Source: PLOWO2-12-38-17 sp963709355 (GTDB lineage: Bacteria; Planctomycetota; Brocadiia; Brocadiales; Brocadiaceae). Taken from it: a DNA stretch of 64,000 nucleotides. Positions 27,720 to 36,582 of the stretch are shown one piece after another; the first letter of the stretch is position 1; every line of letters begins with the position of its first letter. The position numbers and the translations under genes were made by a program. Under the pieces are notes generated by a model, which saw only the letters and a program-made list of their open reading frames with translations, had not been told where the DNA came from and did not search any database. Where the stretch lies: contig CAVPVY010000005.1 in assembly GCA_963709355.1 (NCBI GenBank), forward strand, positions 1,550,001-1,614,000, written 5' to 3'.

Positions 27720-28493
27720 TCATACCCTTGTGTGGTTTGAATTCAGCCTTGTTATTTCTAACTGTTTTTGTAAGGAATGTTTGAAGATCAACTCCTTCAT
27801 TTCTGAAACGGCCTTCTGGATGCCGGCTAAAATCGCTCGTGACACAATGCTGTGCCCGATATGCAGTTCTTCGACATCGAGGGATTCCACAAGCAATCCA
27901 ATGTTTTGATAGGTCAACCCGTGTCCTGCATTTACCCGTAAGTCCAATCTATGAGCCACCCGAACGCCAATGTACAGTCTTTCAATCGCTTTAGTCCTGA
28001 CGGCTATATCTTTTGCGTTCGCATAATTTCCCGTATGCAATTCAATATACTGCGCTCCAGCGTCCTTTGATGCAATTATCTGATTTTCTTCCGGGTCTAC
28101 GAAGAGACTGACCAGGATGCCGGCGTCTTTAAATCTTTTTACGACGTCTATAATAGTCTTTTTTTGGGATACAACGTCTAATCCGCCCTCTGTAGTAATC
28201 TCCTGTCTTTTTTCCGGTACAAGGGTAACCTGTTCAGGTTTTGTTTCCATCGCAATATCTATTATCTCTTGTGCTGTTGACATTTCGAGATTCAGTTTGG
28301 TAAATACCGTTTCTCTGAGTAATCGGACATCGTGGTCCTGTATGTGTCTTCGGTCTTCCCTCAGGTGTATGGTAATGACATCTGCACCCCCAAGAATTGC
28401 AAGTGAGGCAGCTGTAACAGGGTCAGGCTCAAAGGTTCTTCTGGTTTGACGTAATGTAGCAACATGGTCTATATTCACACCCAATTTTATCAT
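27720..28493 (-). CDS. pdxJ: Pyridoxine 5'-phosphate synthase
   Basis: The 257-residue TIM-barrel enzyme forms pyridoxine 5'-phosphate from 1-deoxyxylulose 5-phosphate and 3-amino-2-oxopropyl phosphate. KLGVNIDHVATLRQTRR (3-19), VTLVPEKRQEITTEGGLDV (near 95-113), ELHTGNYA and VNAGHGLTYQNIGLL are the family blocks, with the catalytic Glu and His residues in place. It is about ten residues longer than usual at the C-terminus. It is the last gene of the long minus-strand run; the next gene upstream, ybbR, ends 26 bp before it. Confidence 0.95.
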   Translation of the reverse strand: MIKLGVNIDHVATLRQTRRTFEPDPVTAASLAILGGADVITIHLREDRRHIQDHDVRLLRETVFTKLNLEMSTAQEIIDIAMETKPEQVTLVPEKRQEITTEGGLDVVSQKKTIIDVVKRFKDAGILVSLFVDPEENQIIASKDAGAQYIELHTGNYANAKDIAVRTKAIERLYIGVRVAHRLDLRVNAGHGLTYQNIGLLVESLDVEELHIGHSIVSRAILAGIQKAVSEMKELIFKHSLQKQLEITRLNSNHTRV

Positions 28494-28519
28494 AATCTTA
28501 TTTCTGTATAATGAAAAGA

Positions 28520-29500
28520 TTATTTGATATCCAAGTGTATTTCTGGTAATTTATCAACAAGTTCAACATTCTTTGGCAAAATACACTTTATTGGCAATTT
28601 ATAAGGACCAGGTGGTTTTAATGAAGTAACATCAATATATAACATCACATCTTCGCTGCTCAGTTTGTCCAGTAAAAGTCTGGGTCCTTTAACCTTAACA
28701 TTGCTAAATTCATCATCTAAGTTAATCGTGTAAGGATAACCTACCGGTCTTAATACCTTGATTTTTATTTTTTCAAAAAGTTTTGTATCCTGTTGTTCTA
28801 CTATTTGCAACCACACCCTAACATCCTCATTGCACGTAACAGGCACGGACACAACCTTATCGCCCCGTTTAATTAATATTTTTTGATCAATCCCAATTCT
28901 CCATGGAAATGTTCGATTCTGATCTTCTGTAAGTCCACCAATATCAATAGGTATCGTATTTACATAAGACGTTTCTTTCAAAATATTTAAAGGCCCCGCA
29001 ACTTCAATCTCTCTAGGGAATACAAATTCATTCGCTATAATATATCCAACGGCAGGTTCACCTTTCTTTTGCAAATTAACTTTCAACCTCTTTTTTTGCA
29101 ATTTACCGAGCAGTATGTCTACTTTGTCGGGATAAATTGACACAATCTTCACATCCTTAGGCAAATTATTTATATGTGACCTTGTTATGGGAATTGTTTG
29201 TTTAATCTGGTCTTCAATCCCGGATGGGTACTCTTGTATTACGTATCTAGCATGAATCTTGTTATCCTTTATTAAACCTTCCACGTTATATATGATGTTC
29301 TGTGGTCCTCGAAAGTGGACAGTAATTTCTTCTGTACTTTGTTCCAGTATAGTAATACCCTCTGAAACAGAAACCGTCAGACCGATCATACCGGTTGAAT
29401 CTCCAGTATAACGGTTAATTGCATACAACCATAGGGCAACAGCCATAACTACCGCCATTAACTTTGTTAGTATGTTGCCGGTTAATATCTTCTTTATCAC
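28520..29500 (-). CDS. YbbR-domain protein (CdaR-like)
   Basis: A 326-residue protein with a single N-terminal membrane helix (about 10-28, ILTKLMAVVMAVALWLYA) and three to four YbbR beta-rich repeats exposed outside (for example VSEGITILEQSTEEITVHFRG near 45, and the final CILPKNVELVDKLPEIHLDI). In Gram-positive bacteria YbbR/CdaR binds and controls the diadenylate cyclase CdaA. Here it follows the cdaA gene with a 4-bp overlap (GTGA), so the same partnership is expected. The start is GTG, giving MIKKILTGN. Confidence 0.92.
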   Translation of the reverse strand: MIKKILTGNILTKLMAVVMAVALWLYAINRYTGDSTGMIGLTVSVSEGITILEQSTEEITVHFRGPQNIIYNVEGLIKDNKIHARYVIQEYPSGIEDQIKQTIPITRSHINNLPKDVKIVSIYPDKVDILLGKLQKKRLKVNLQKKGEPAVGYIIANEFVFPREIEVAGPLNILKETSYVNTIPIDIGGLTEDQNRTFPWRIGIDQKILIKRGDKVVSVPVTCNEDVRVWLQIVEQQDTKLFEKIKIKVLRPVGYPYTINLDDEFSNVKVKGPRLLLDKLSSEDVMLYIDVTSLKPPGPYKLPIKCILPKNVELVDKLPEIHLDIK

Positions 29501-30315
29501 ACCTGATTACTCCTTGCTACACTGAACCTTTCAGTTGATAGTTCGTCAAGTATCTCTTTAAGTCCCTTCTCATCAATGTTCTGATTTAAGGACCCCTTAA
29601 AACCTGTAGAAATTGTCCCCGTTTCTTCTGATACAATAATAACAATCGCATCTGTTTCTTCTGTAAGCCCAATGCCTGCCCTATGACGTGTTCCAAGGCT
29701 CTTTGAGAGGGCAATATTCTCTGTAAGCGGCAGTAAGCATCCTGCTGCAACAATATTCTGCTCCTGAATAATGACTGCCCCATCATGTAGTGGCGAGCCA
29801 TGCCAAAATATAGTACATATTAATTCACTTGAAACATAAGCATTTAATTTTGTGCCAGTTTCAGCAAAATTATCAAGACCGACTTCCCTTTCAATAGCTA
29901 TTAACGCACCGATTTTATTTCTTGATAGTATGGTAACAGCCTTTATTATTTCATTGGTTACATGATATTCAGGTTTTGAAAATACATTAAAAACAGGACT
30001 CTGCCCCAATCTTAATAAGGCACGTCTAAATTCAGGTTGAAAGAGAATAATTATTGGTATTATGAATACAGGAACGAACTCTGTTATCAACCAATCAATT
30101 GTGTACAATTGCAATTTTCTTACGAAGAACAAAACCCCAACAGAAATCAAAACAATAATAAATGCAAGTCCTCTTAGCATGCTGGTGCCGCGAGTTCCTT
30201 GCATGATTCTCAGTACTACATACACAATCATGTATATTAGAAAAATCTCGCCCAGAGACCTGCCAATCAGCCATATATTTATATTTTCAAATAATTCGTA
30301 TATTCTTCCAAACAT
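29497..30315 (-). CDS. cdaA: Diadenylate cyclase CdaA (DisA_N family)
   Basis: A 272-residue membrane cyclase that makes c-di-AMP from two ATP. The N-terminal 90 residues hold three membrane helices (from LGEIFLIYMIVYVVLRIM on). The DAC domain carries both catalytic blocks: SPLHDGAVII (near 188, with the DGA motif) and LGTRHRAGIGLTEETDAIV (near 220, RHR motif), then SEETGTIS. The ATG at 30315 overlaps the folP stop (TAATG); an in-frame TTG two codons earlier is less likely. It is translationally linked to folP and ybbR. c-di-AMP typically controls osmolyte and cell-wall homeostasis; the targets here are unknown. Confidence 0.94.
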   Translation of the reverse strand: MFGRIYELFENINIWLIGRSLGEIFLIYMIVYVVLRIMQGTRGTSMLRGLAFIIVLISVGVLFFVRKLQLYTIDWLITEFVPVFIIPIIILFQPEFRRALLRLGQSPVFNVFSKPEYHVTNEIIKAVTILSRNKIGALIAIEREVGLDNFAETGTKLNAYVSSELICTIFWHGSPLHDGAVIIQEQNIVAAGCLLPLTENIALSKSLGTRHRAGIGLTEETDAIVIIVSEETGTISTGFKGSLNQNIDEKGLKEILDELSTERFSVARSNQV

Positions 30316-31202
30316 TAGCAATTCCTTATTGCATCACATATTTTTATTACATTGACTGTTTCACGAACATCGTGAACTCGCACAATATGGGCTCCATTCA
30401 TAACCGCCACTGCAATAGTAGCAAGTGTCCCATATAATCTTTCATGTACAGGCACTTTCAAAATATCACCGATAAACCTTTTCCGAGATGTACCAATTAA
30501 GATAGGAAATCCGAGTACTTGAAATTCCTGCAATTTCTGTAAGATTTTCAGATTCTGCTTCCTAGTTTTACCAAAGCCAATACCAGGATCAATAATAATT
30601 CTATTCTTTTTAACTCCTGCTGAAGTTGCAATCGTAATAGATTTTCTAAAATAAGATATAATCTCTTTTAACAAATTTTTATATCCTGAATATTTCTGCT
30701 TTGTCCTCGTCTTCCCTTTTTTATGCATTATGATGACAGGAACTTTCGCCTCTGACACAACTTTTACCATTAACCTGTCATATTGCAAACCACCAATATC
30801 ATTTATTATTGATGCACCCGCATCAATTGCCCTTATAGCCACTCCTGACTTATAAGTATCAATAGCAATAGGTTTATGGATATTTTTCGATAATATCTTT
30901 ATAACCGGAATTACCCTTTTTGTTTCCTCGTTTTCTGATACAGGATATGCACCAGGCCTTGTAGATTCACCGCCAACGTCAATAATATCGGCACCATCTT
31001 GAACCATTTTGACAGCATATTTAACTGCTTTATCCAATCTGTTATACTTGCTGCCATCGTAGAAAGAATCTGGAGTTACATTCAAAATCCCCATTACATA
31101 TGTTCTTCTGCCAAGAAGTAGTTTTCCATTCGGATGAGTGACTTCAAAAGTATTCCTTTTATTAAAGACGTCTTTAGTAATATATTCAGTTAATTTACTC
31201 AC
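30315..31202 (-). CDS. folP: Dihydropteroate synthase
   Basis: The 295-residue folate enzyme joins hydroxymethyl-dihydropterin diphosphate with p-aminobenzoate and is the target of sulfonamides. VMGILNVTPDSFYDGSKY (32-49), DIIDVGGESTRPGA (74-87), INDIGGLQYDR (117-127), MHKKGKT, IIDPGIGFGKT and RVHDVRETV are the family blocks in order. The start is GTG and overlaps the lptE stop (GTGA). folP next to a diadenylate cyclase gene is common in bacteria. About 20 extra residues precede the barrel compared with E. coli. Confidence 0.95.
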   Translation of the reverse strand: MSKLTEYITKDVFNKRNTFEVTHPNGKLLLGRRTYVMGILNVTPDSFYDGSKYNRLDKAVKYAVKMVQDGADIIDVGGESTRPGAYPVSENEETKRVIPVIKILSKNIHKPIAIDTYKSGVAIRAIDAGASIINDIGGLQYDRLMVKVVSEAKVPVIIMHKKGKTRTKQKYSGYKNLLKEIISYFRKSITIATSAGVKKNRIIIDPGIGFGKTRKQNLKILQKLQEFQVLGFPILIGTSRKRFIGDILKVPVHERLYGTLATIAVAVMNGAHIVRVHDVRETVNVIKICDAIRNC

Positions 31203-31741
31203 CAGTCCTCTTCCATTGCTTCAATTATACCCCATGCAACCCTGACAAATGCCTCCTCACTTGCAGAACTAAGTGTTTCATTTCTCCTAACAATAAATTC
31301 TGTAGGTCTTTTAATGTTTTTACGATCTACAATAGCCCTCCCAGTGCGCTTATCAACCCATCGGATTTCCACCGTAATGGTTACGCGACTTTCAACAATG
31401 TTATCACTGGTATCCTCTATCAATACATTTTCATCAACGCCTGTTATTCTTCCGAATAGTATAGAATCAGCCTCGTCTTTATCAACAATGTTAAGACGTG
31501 TTTTGAGCAATATCTGATCACGCACTGCTTTAGTAATGTCAAACTCATATCCCCTTCGAAATGTATTGTTTTCAAAAATCGGTATGTAGATACTGCGAAC
31601 ATTAGAACGAAGCAATGACTTTGAACTATAGCTGCAACTTACAACCGGAATAATAAAAAATAATAAGAGAACATATATTGATAATTTTATGCGTTTATGT
31701 ATATAAAGATATTTTTGATTATGTTTTGCAATATGTTTCAT
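31199..31741 (-). CDS. lptE: LptE-like LPS-assembly lipoprotein
   Basis: A 180-residue lipoprotein: a long basic N-terminus, a hydrophobic stretch and a lipobox PVVSC near residue 36. The mature part, YIPIFENNTFRRGYEFDITKAVRD followed by a strand-rich core ending with VRVAWGIIEAMEEDW, matches LptE (DUF-type 'lipopolysaccharide assembly protein') of Planctomycetes and Deltaproteobacteria. LptE plugs LptD in the outer membrane and helps to insert LPS. The gene overlaps folP by 4 bp. It supports a diderm, LPS-bearing envelope. Assignment is from family style; LptD is not in the window. Confidence 0.82.
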   Translation of the reverse strand: MKHIAKHNQKYLYIHKRIKLSIYVLLLFFIIPVVSCSYSSKSLLRSNVRSIYIPIFENNTFRRGYEFDITKAVRDQILLKTRLNIVDKDEADSILFGRITGVDENVLIEDTSDNIVESRVTITVEIRWVDKRTGRAIVDRKNIKRPTEFIVRRNETLSSASEEAFVRVAWGIIEAMEEDW

Positions 31742-31853
31742 AAATTATTTGTATCAAATTAGATGCCCAACCAGATTCTGCATGACATGTAGCCCTTTCG
31801 TATATCATTCCGAAACCGTTTAGGAATCTATTTTGAATTTCCTTTACATTGCG

Positions 31854-32774
31854 TTATTTCACAGCCTCTATCATTCTTAAAAATTCGATCTTTTCGTTGG
31901 CCTTCTCTGCCCAGATTGTATTTGGATAACGATTCATTACATACTCAAAATACATAACAGCAGCTGAAGGTTTTTTGCGTCTGATGTAAAATTCTCCTAT
32001 ATTAAATTCCTTTTCTGCTTCAAGAATCCTTATGTCTTCTATCATTTTCTTCGCGTCCTCTACATTTACACCATTAGGGTTTGAAACTATGTACTCTTCA
32101 AAGTTCTCTTTTGCAGAAATAAGTAAACCGTAATTCCGTTCTTGCTTTTTCTCGTGACATACTTTTGATAGCGGTATCTGATATTGAATATAAGGGATCC
32201 ACTCATTTCTGGGATAATTTTCCATAAACTTCTCATAAGCGTCAATTGCCTCTTCAAACTGATTTTTCTTAAAGTAACAATCGGCAATCTTTACTTGAGC
32301 CTCAGGAGCTAGAGGCCCCAGTTGTTGTTTCTGAATAACCTTTTCGAATATTTTTATTGCGGCATCCTCGTCAGTATCCATTTGTACGATGCCCACCTGA
32401 TACATCTTTTCTAATATTTCTTTTGTTCTTTTAGTTCCTGAAAATTTATGGAATGCGCCTTCATAAGCCTTCATCGCCCTTTTGTAATCTCCATTCAGGA
32501 AATATGCCCATCCTATGTTTATTTGAGACACTTCTGCATATGTAGAATCAGGATCTACTTTAATTAAAGCTTCAAATTCTTTTATTGCATCAACGTATTT
32601 TTGTTCTACAATCAGGAAAAGGGCATATTTGTAACGTTGTTCCAGCGTTGTTGCAACGGCAAATGTACTCTGCATCCAGCCTGTCTCTTTATTCCAAACC
32701 CACTTCCCATAGGATGTTCTTGCCATACACACCACCAGAATCAGCACAGGAATTACATGTTTTACTCGTACCAT
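31854..32774 (-). CDS. BamD/YfiO-like exported TPR protein
   Basis: A 306-residue protein with a signal peptide (VIPVLILVVCMARTSYG) and no clear lipobox, followed by at least six TPR units (for example KYALFLIVEQKYVDAIKEFEALIKVDP cut around 50-76, QVKIADCYFKKNQFEEAIDAYEKF and GEFYIRRKKPSAAVMYFEYV). The mature start, KWVWNKETGWM, is a motif I associate with BamD-like proteins of Planctomycetes. BamD is part of the outer-membrane protein insertion complex; this role is plausible but not proven. It is between recO and lptE in the long envelope operon. Confidence 0.78.
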   Translation of the reverse strand: MVRVKHVIPVLILVVCMARTSYGKWVWNKETGWMQSTFAVATTLEQRYKYALFLIVEQKYVDAIKEFEALIKVDPDSTYAEVSQINIGWAYFLNGDYKRAMKAYEGAFHKFSGTKRTKEILEKMYQVGIVQMDTDEDAAIKIFEKVIQKQQLGPLAPEAQVKIADCYFKKNQFEEAIDAYEKFMENYPRNEWIPYIQYQIPLSKVCHEKKQERNYGLLISAKENFEEYIVSNPNGVNVEDAKKMIEDIRILEAEKEFNIGEFYIRRKKPSAAVMYFEYVMNRYPNTIWAEKANEKIEFLRMIEAVK

Positions 32775-32793
32775 TTTATTCTTACTTTTTGTT

Positions 32794-33546
32794 TTATCTA
32801 AATGTTATATACTTACAGGAGTTTGTTTCTTTGCTTAATATGTAAGTGATATAATATCTAAGCATCTTTTCTATTTCAATACAAATAGATGACTGTATTT
32901 TAACACGTTCTAATCTATGTATGTTTACATCAACCAATTTATTTGCTATAACCACAGCACCAGCGGGAACAACCATACCATTTCTAATAGTTGATTGGCA
33001 TAATTCGCACAACATACCGCCTTCCTTGGCATTAAATAACACTTCTCGCATTAGTTTAATACTGTTTTTACAATTTATGCAACCTCTTAAATCTGGTAAA
33101 TAACCTAATACCTTCAGCATTTTTAATTCAAAAGATAATAGCCAGACTGCAGAGTTTGTGCTATCTGATATACCGTTTAGCGTGTCTAAAAATATATCAT
33201 AAAACGGCTTATTGATATCGTTTTCTTCTGTAAATTCCTTCACAAGCTCGGCTATATACGAAGCTTTATAGTATTTATCCAAATCGTTTCGAACTGGTTG
33301 GTAATTATTTAGTAGAATAGCCTCCGTAAGGGTATAAAGGGATGAATGTTCTTTTTTTATAAAGAGAATTTGATAGCAGGTTAATAAATCGATTGTCTTT
33401 GTTCCATGCTTCCTGGAAGTGCGCTTAAACCCTTTAGCAATAGTGTGTATCTTCCCGTAATCGCGAGTGTAGAAAACAATTATCTGGCTAGAATCACTAT
33501 AATCTGTCCTCCCTAATGTAATTGCCTCTGTTTTAAGAACAGACAT
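32794..33546 (-). CDS. recO: DNA repair protein RecO
   Basis: The 250-residue protein loads RecA with RecR and anneals ssDNA. The N-terminal OB fold reads KTEAITLGRTDYSDSSQIIVFYT (4-26) and GKIHTIAKGFKR. A helical domain follows, with the RecO zinc knuckle GCINCKN (near 156) and MLCELCQS (near 178). Length and layout match the family (about 240). The gene is 19 bp before the TPR gene and 24 bp after ybeY, well inside the operon. Confidence 0.92.
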   Translation of the reverse strand: MSVLKTEAITLGRTDYSDSSQIIVFYTRDYGKIHTIAKGFKRTSRKHGTKTIDLLTCYQILFIKKEHSSLYTLTEAILLNNYQPVRNDLDKYYKASYIAELVKEFTEENDINKPFYDIFLDTLNGISDSTNSAVWLLSFELKMLKVLGYLPDLRGCINCKNSIKLMREVLFNAKEGGMLCELCQSTIRNGMVVPAGAVVIANKLVDVNIHRLERVKIQSSICIEIEKMLRYYITYILSKETNSCKYITFR

Positions 33547-33570
33547 AATTAAAGAATTTTTCTAATATCC

Positions 33571-34011
33571 TCAGTAAGGTATGGAAACATCATAACCATA
33601 CATGGAAAGTAATTCCTTTTCCCGTAGATGCATTTTTTTGGCATCTTTTTTCAGCTTGTCATTATATCCGAGCAAGTGCAACAGACCATGCACCAAATAA
33701 AGAGCAATTTCTCCTTCTATTGTACATTTTAACTTCTGTGCGAGTTTAATAGCCATTTCAACAGAAATTATAATCTCACCTGAAATATCATTTTCTAAAG
33801 AAGCGTTGTTATAAGTGAAACTAATTACATCTGTAGCAAAATTATGACCGAGAAAGGTTTTATTAATTTTCTTTATTTTTTTATTATCTGTGAAAACAAG
33901 GTTAAGTTCTGCATTTTTCTTTTCTACCTTTAATATACCAATTATAAGTTTTTTTACCCTGTTTTTATCTATAAAATGTAATTTCTGCAGGTTTATAATA
34001 TTTAATTTCAT
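33571..34011 (-). CDS. ybeY: Endoribonuclease YbeY
   Basis: A 146-residue rRNA-maturation and ribosome-quality-control metallo-RNase. The C-terminal metal motif reads HGLLHLLGYNDKL (near residue 107-119); in the usual form H-G-x-L-H-L-x-G-Y-D-H the third ligand is His, whereas here it is Asp. Asp at that place occurs in some lineages and can bind metal. INKTFLGHNFATDVISFTY matches the family's ATDVLSF block. ATG at 34011 is preceded by AGTGGGAA, a better start than the GTG at 34023. The downstream neighbour recO and the upstream phoH are close; phoH-ybeY linkage is conserved widely. Confidence 0.93.
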   Translation of the reverse strand: MKLNIINLQKLHFIDKNRVKKLIIGILKVEKKNAELNLVFTDNKKIKKINKTFLGHNFATDVISFTYNNASLENDISGEIIISVEMAIKLAQKLKCTIEGEIALYLVHGLLHLLGYNDKLKKDAKKMHLREKELLSMYGYDVSIPY

Positions 34012-34029
34012 CAATATTCCCACTGTTTT

Positions 34030-35022
34030 TTAAAGCTCATAGGCATCAATAATATCCTGAACAAGCCTATGACGTACAATGTCAGATTTTGTAAGGTAAA
34101 CAAAAGAAATGTTGCGAACCTTCATTAATCTCTCCTGTGAATCAATCAAACCAGAGGTTTCTCCAGCAGACAAATCAACCTGTGTGATGTCTCCTGTTAC
34201 AACCATTTTTGATTTAATGCCAAGTCTCGTTAAAAACGTTTTCATCTGTTTTACAGTACAATTTTGAGCCTCATCCAATATAATAAAGGCATCGCTTAAT
34301 GTCCTCCCACGCATATAAGCAAGCGGCAAAATTTCAATAAGGTCATTTTCAATGTATTTTTTTACATGCCCGAAATCCATCATATCCTCAAGGGCATCAT
34401 ACAATGGGTGCAAATATGGATTAACCTTTGCTCTTATGTCGCCAGGCAAATATCCAAGCTTTTCACCTGCTTCAACCGCTGGTCTGGCAAGTACAATCTT
34501 CCTTATACGCCCGTTCTTGAGATAGGAAAGCGCCATTGCAACAGCTAGATATGTCTTCCCGGTGCCTGCGGGTCCAATACAAATAACAAGATCATTTCCC
34601 TTGATTGCTTCTATGTATTTCATCTGGCCATCTGTTCTTGGCTTTATAACAGCATTTTTCTGAAAGACATCAATAATCTGACCGATCTCATCTTTTCTTC
34701 CGTTTTTTGCATCTAAAATAACATGTTCTACATCTTCCAGTTCCAATTCCCCGGTTGAACGAACAATTTCCAGCAATCTGTTCAAAACCTCCTTACTTGT
34801 ATCTACCTCTTCTTTTTCGCCTTCGAGTTTTAACAATCCGTGACGGGCAACCAATTGTACCTGAAAGGTATCCTTTACTAGCCGGAGATATCTATCATTA
34901 CAGCCATATAGAATGGATGCTTCCGCATCGCTTTCCAAAACGACAGTGTCTTGATATGTGGACGGATGTGGGAAATGTTCCTTTTTTGTATGATGTTTTT
35001 GGATCTTAACTTTTTGATTCAT
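34030..35022 (-). CDS. phoH: PhoH-like ATPase
   Basis: A 330-residue protein with a KH-like N-terminal part (about 25-95) and a PhoH ATPase domain (about 115-320). Walker A is IGPAGTGKTYLAVAMAL (near 150-166), Walker B FIILDEAQNCT (near 245) and the downstream block VVTGDITQVDLSAGETSGL. PhoH proteins bind and hydrolyse ATP and are linked with RNA metabolism; the usual neighbour is ybeY, as here (18 bp). One base separates it from the cdsA stop. The exact role is not known even for model species. Confidence 0.93.
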   Translation of the reverse strand: MNQKVKIQKHHTKKEHFPHPSTYQDTVVLESDAEASILYGCNDRYLRLVKDTFQVQLVARHGLLKLEGEKEEVDTSKEVLNRLLEIVRSTGELELEDVEHVILDAKNGRKDEIGQIIDVFQKNAVIKPRTDGQMKYIEAIKGNDLVICIGPAGTGKTYLAVAMALSYLKNGRIRKIVLARPAVEAGEKLGYLPGDIRAKVNPYLHPLYDALEDMMDFGHVKKYIENDLIEILPLAYMRGRTLSDAFIILDEAQNCTVKQMKTFLTRLGIKSKMVVTGDITQVDLSAGETSGLIDSQERLMKVRNISFVYLTKSDIVRHRLVQDIIDAYEL

Positions 35023-35023
35023 T

Positions 35024-35869
35024 TTATACTAATTTAAAAACCGTTAAAAAATAATATGCAACTGGCATACTTACCAACAAACAGTCAATAACATCTAGTG
35101 CCCCACCAAAGGCTGGCACAAGCTCACTGGAATCTTTTACGTTGGAATCTCTTTTAAGAAGCGATTCTGCCAGATCGCCCATCAGAGCAGAAAAACCCAC
35201 AATTAATCCAAATAAGACCGACCACGGTATACTGATTACCCTTGTTTGCGGGATTGAATTAAAAACAACTGCAATCAAAACGCTAAACGAAAGCGCGAAA
35301 CAGGCACCCTCTATCGTCTTATTGGGGCTTATCACCTTTGCAAGTTTATGTTTCCCGTATTTTCTTCCTAACAAATAACCACCAATATCACCGAACTTAG
35401 ATACAAGTAATACCATAACCAGAACAGAAGTACCGTAATTAAGATGACGCAAGGCAATTGCATAACTTAGGAGAAAACTTACATACAAAACTCCAAAGAT
35501 CGTTACCGAAATGTTTTTTATTGCATCTTTTATATTTCGAGCAAATGCCTGAACAAAAAACAACCAGAATATTAATACTATAACCGTCTCGTGTCTGAAA
35601 AACTGTTGAATTACAACGGCTTCTTTTCTTGCCGTTAACCAGTACGAAATAAACAACCAGACACCGATACATATACCAGAAATACTAAACGGAGAAAAAC
35701 CATTTTTACTGGCAATGTTGTAAAACTCATATAATCCAACACCACAAACTATAATTGCAAGACATCCAAATCCTATATCTGTTTTGAATATTGCATCAAC
35801 AGCCAGTACACCAAAGAACACTGCAAACATTATAACACCAAGTGTGATTCTGGTCTGAAGCGTGTTCAC
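35024..35869 (-). CDS. cdsA: Phosphatidate cytidylyltransferase
   Basis: A 281-residue integral membrane enzyme that makes CDP-diacylglycerol from CTP and phosphatidate, the branch point of phospholipid synthesis. About eight hydrophobic helices are visible. The signature lies at the C-terminal end: VISPNKTIEGACFALSFS, then GDLAESLLKRDSNVKDSS and LVPAFGGALDVIDCLL. In E. coli the last part reads P-G-H-G-G-x-L-D-R; here A-F replaces G-H, which I believe is frequent in Planctomycetes. It overlaps uppS by 4 bp (ATGA-type), implying translational coupling. Confidence 0.93.
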   Translation of the reverse strand: MNTLQTRITLGVIMFAVFFGVLAVDAIFKTDIGFGCLAIIVCGVGLYEFYNIASKNGFSPFSISGICIGVWLFISYWLTARKEAVVIQQFFRHETVIVLIFWLFFVQAFARNIKDAIKNISVTIFGVLYVSFLLSYAIALRHLNYGTSVLVMVLLVSKFGDIGGYLLGRKYGKHKLAKVISPNKTIEGACFALSFSVLIAVVFNSIPQTRVISIPWSVLFGLIVGFSALMGDLAESLLKRDSNVKDSSELVPAFGGALDVIDCLLVSMPVAYYFLTVFKLV

Positions 35870-36582
35870 TCTATTAACCCACCATAACGGCGTTCACGAT
35901 TAGCATAATCTCTAATCGCTTCTTCAAGATGTGTTTTCCTAAAATCAGGCCAGTAAACAGGAGTCACCCAGAGTTCGGCATAAGAAACTTCCCATAACAA
36001 AAAGTTACTTATACGCATCTCGCCGCCGGTTCTGATTAGCAAATCAGGATCCTGCATGTCAGGCATATACATGTGCTCTCTAAAAGTTTCTTCTGTAATC
36101 TCATCAAGCCGCAGCTTCCCTTCCTTAACTTTCCGTATAATTTCTTTTGCTGCATCTACAATTTCAGTACGACCGCCGTAATTCAGCGCAAGACAAAGCA
36201 CCATGCCTTTATTATTTTTGCTCTCTTCCATTGAAATAGCGAGCTCTCTCTGCACGTCTTCAGGAAGTTCATTTATACGACCAATGGCTGTTAATCTTAT
36301 ATTGTTTTCTTCAATCTCCTTCCGCTCTTTAATAAGATACTCCTTGAGGAGCTTCATTAGTAAATTTACTTCTCGTTTTGGCCTCTTCCAGTTTTCACTT
36401 GAAAAGGCGTAAAGCGTTAGCTGTTTGAGATGTTTCTTTGCACATTCTCTCGTTATCTCGCGAACCGATTCTGTACCCTTTTCATGTCCCCGAATCCTTA
36501 TAAGTCCTCTTTGCCTAGCCCATCGCCCATTACCATCCATGATAATCGCAATGTGCGTAGGTATACATTCCTTTCCACTCAT
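35866..36582 (-). CDS. uppS: Isoprenyl transferase (undecaprenyl diphosphate synthase)
   Basis: A 238-residue cis-prenyltransferase that builds the C55 lipid carrier for peptidoglycan and LPS. IAIIMDGNGRWARQRGL (8-24) has the catalytic Asp; GHEKGTESVREI, YAFSSENWKRPKREV, LALNYGGRTEIVDAA and PDLLIRTGGEMRISNFLLW are the five conserved regions in order. The normal length is 230-250. ATGA overlap with purA upstream and 4-bp overlap with cdsA downstream show one transcript. Compared with model enzymes nothing is missing. Confidence 0.96.
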   Translation of the reverse strand: MSGKECIPTHIAIIMDGNGRWARQRGLIRIRGHEKGTESVREITRECAKKHLKQLTLYAFSSENWKRPKREVNLLMKLLKEYLIKERKEIEENNIRLTAIGRINELPEDVQRELAISMEESKNNKGMVLCLALNYGGRTEIVDAAKEIIRKVKEGKLRLDEITEETFREHMYMPDMQDPDLLIRTGGEMRISNFLLWEVSYAELWVTPVYWPDFRKTHLEEAIRDYANRERRYGGLIE

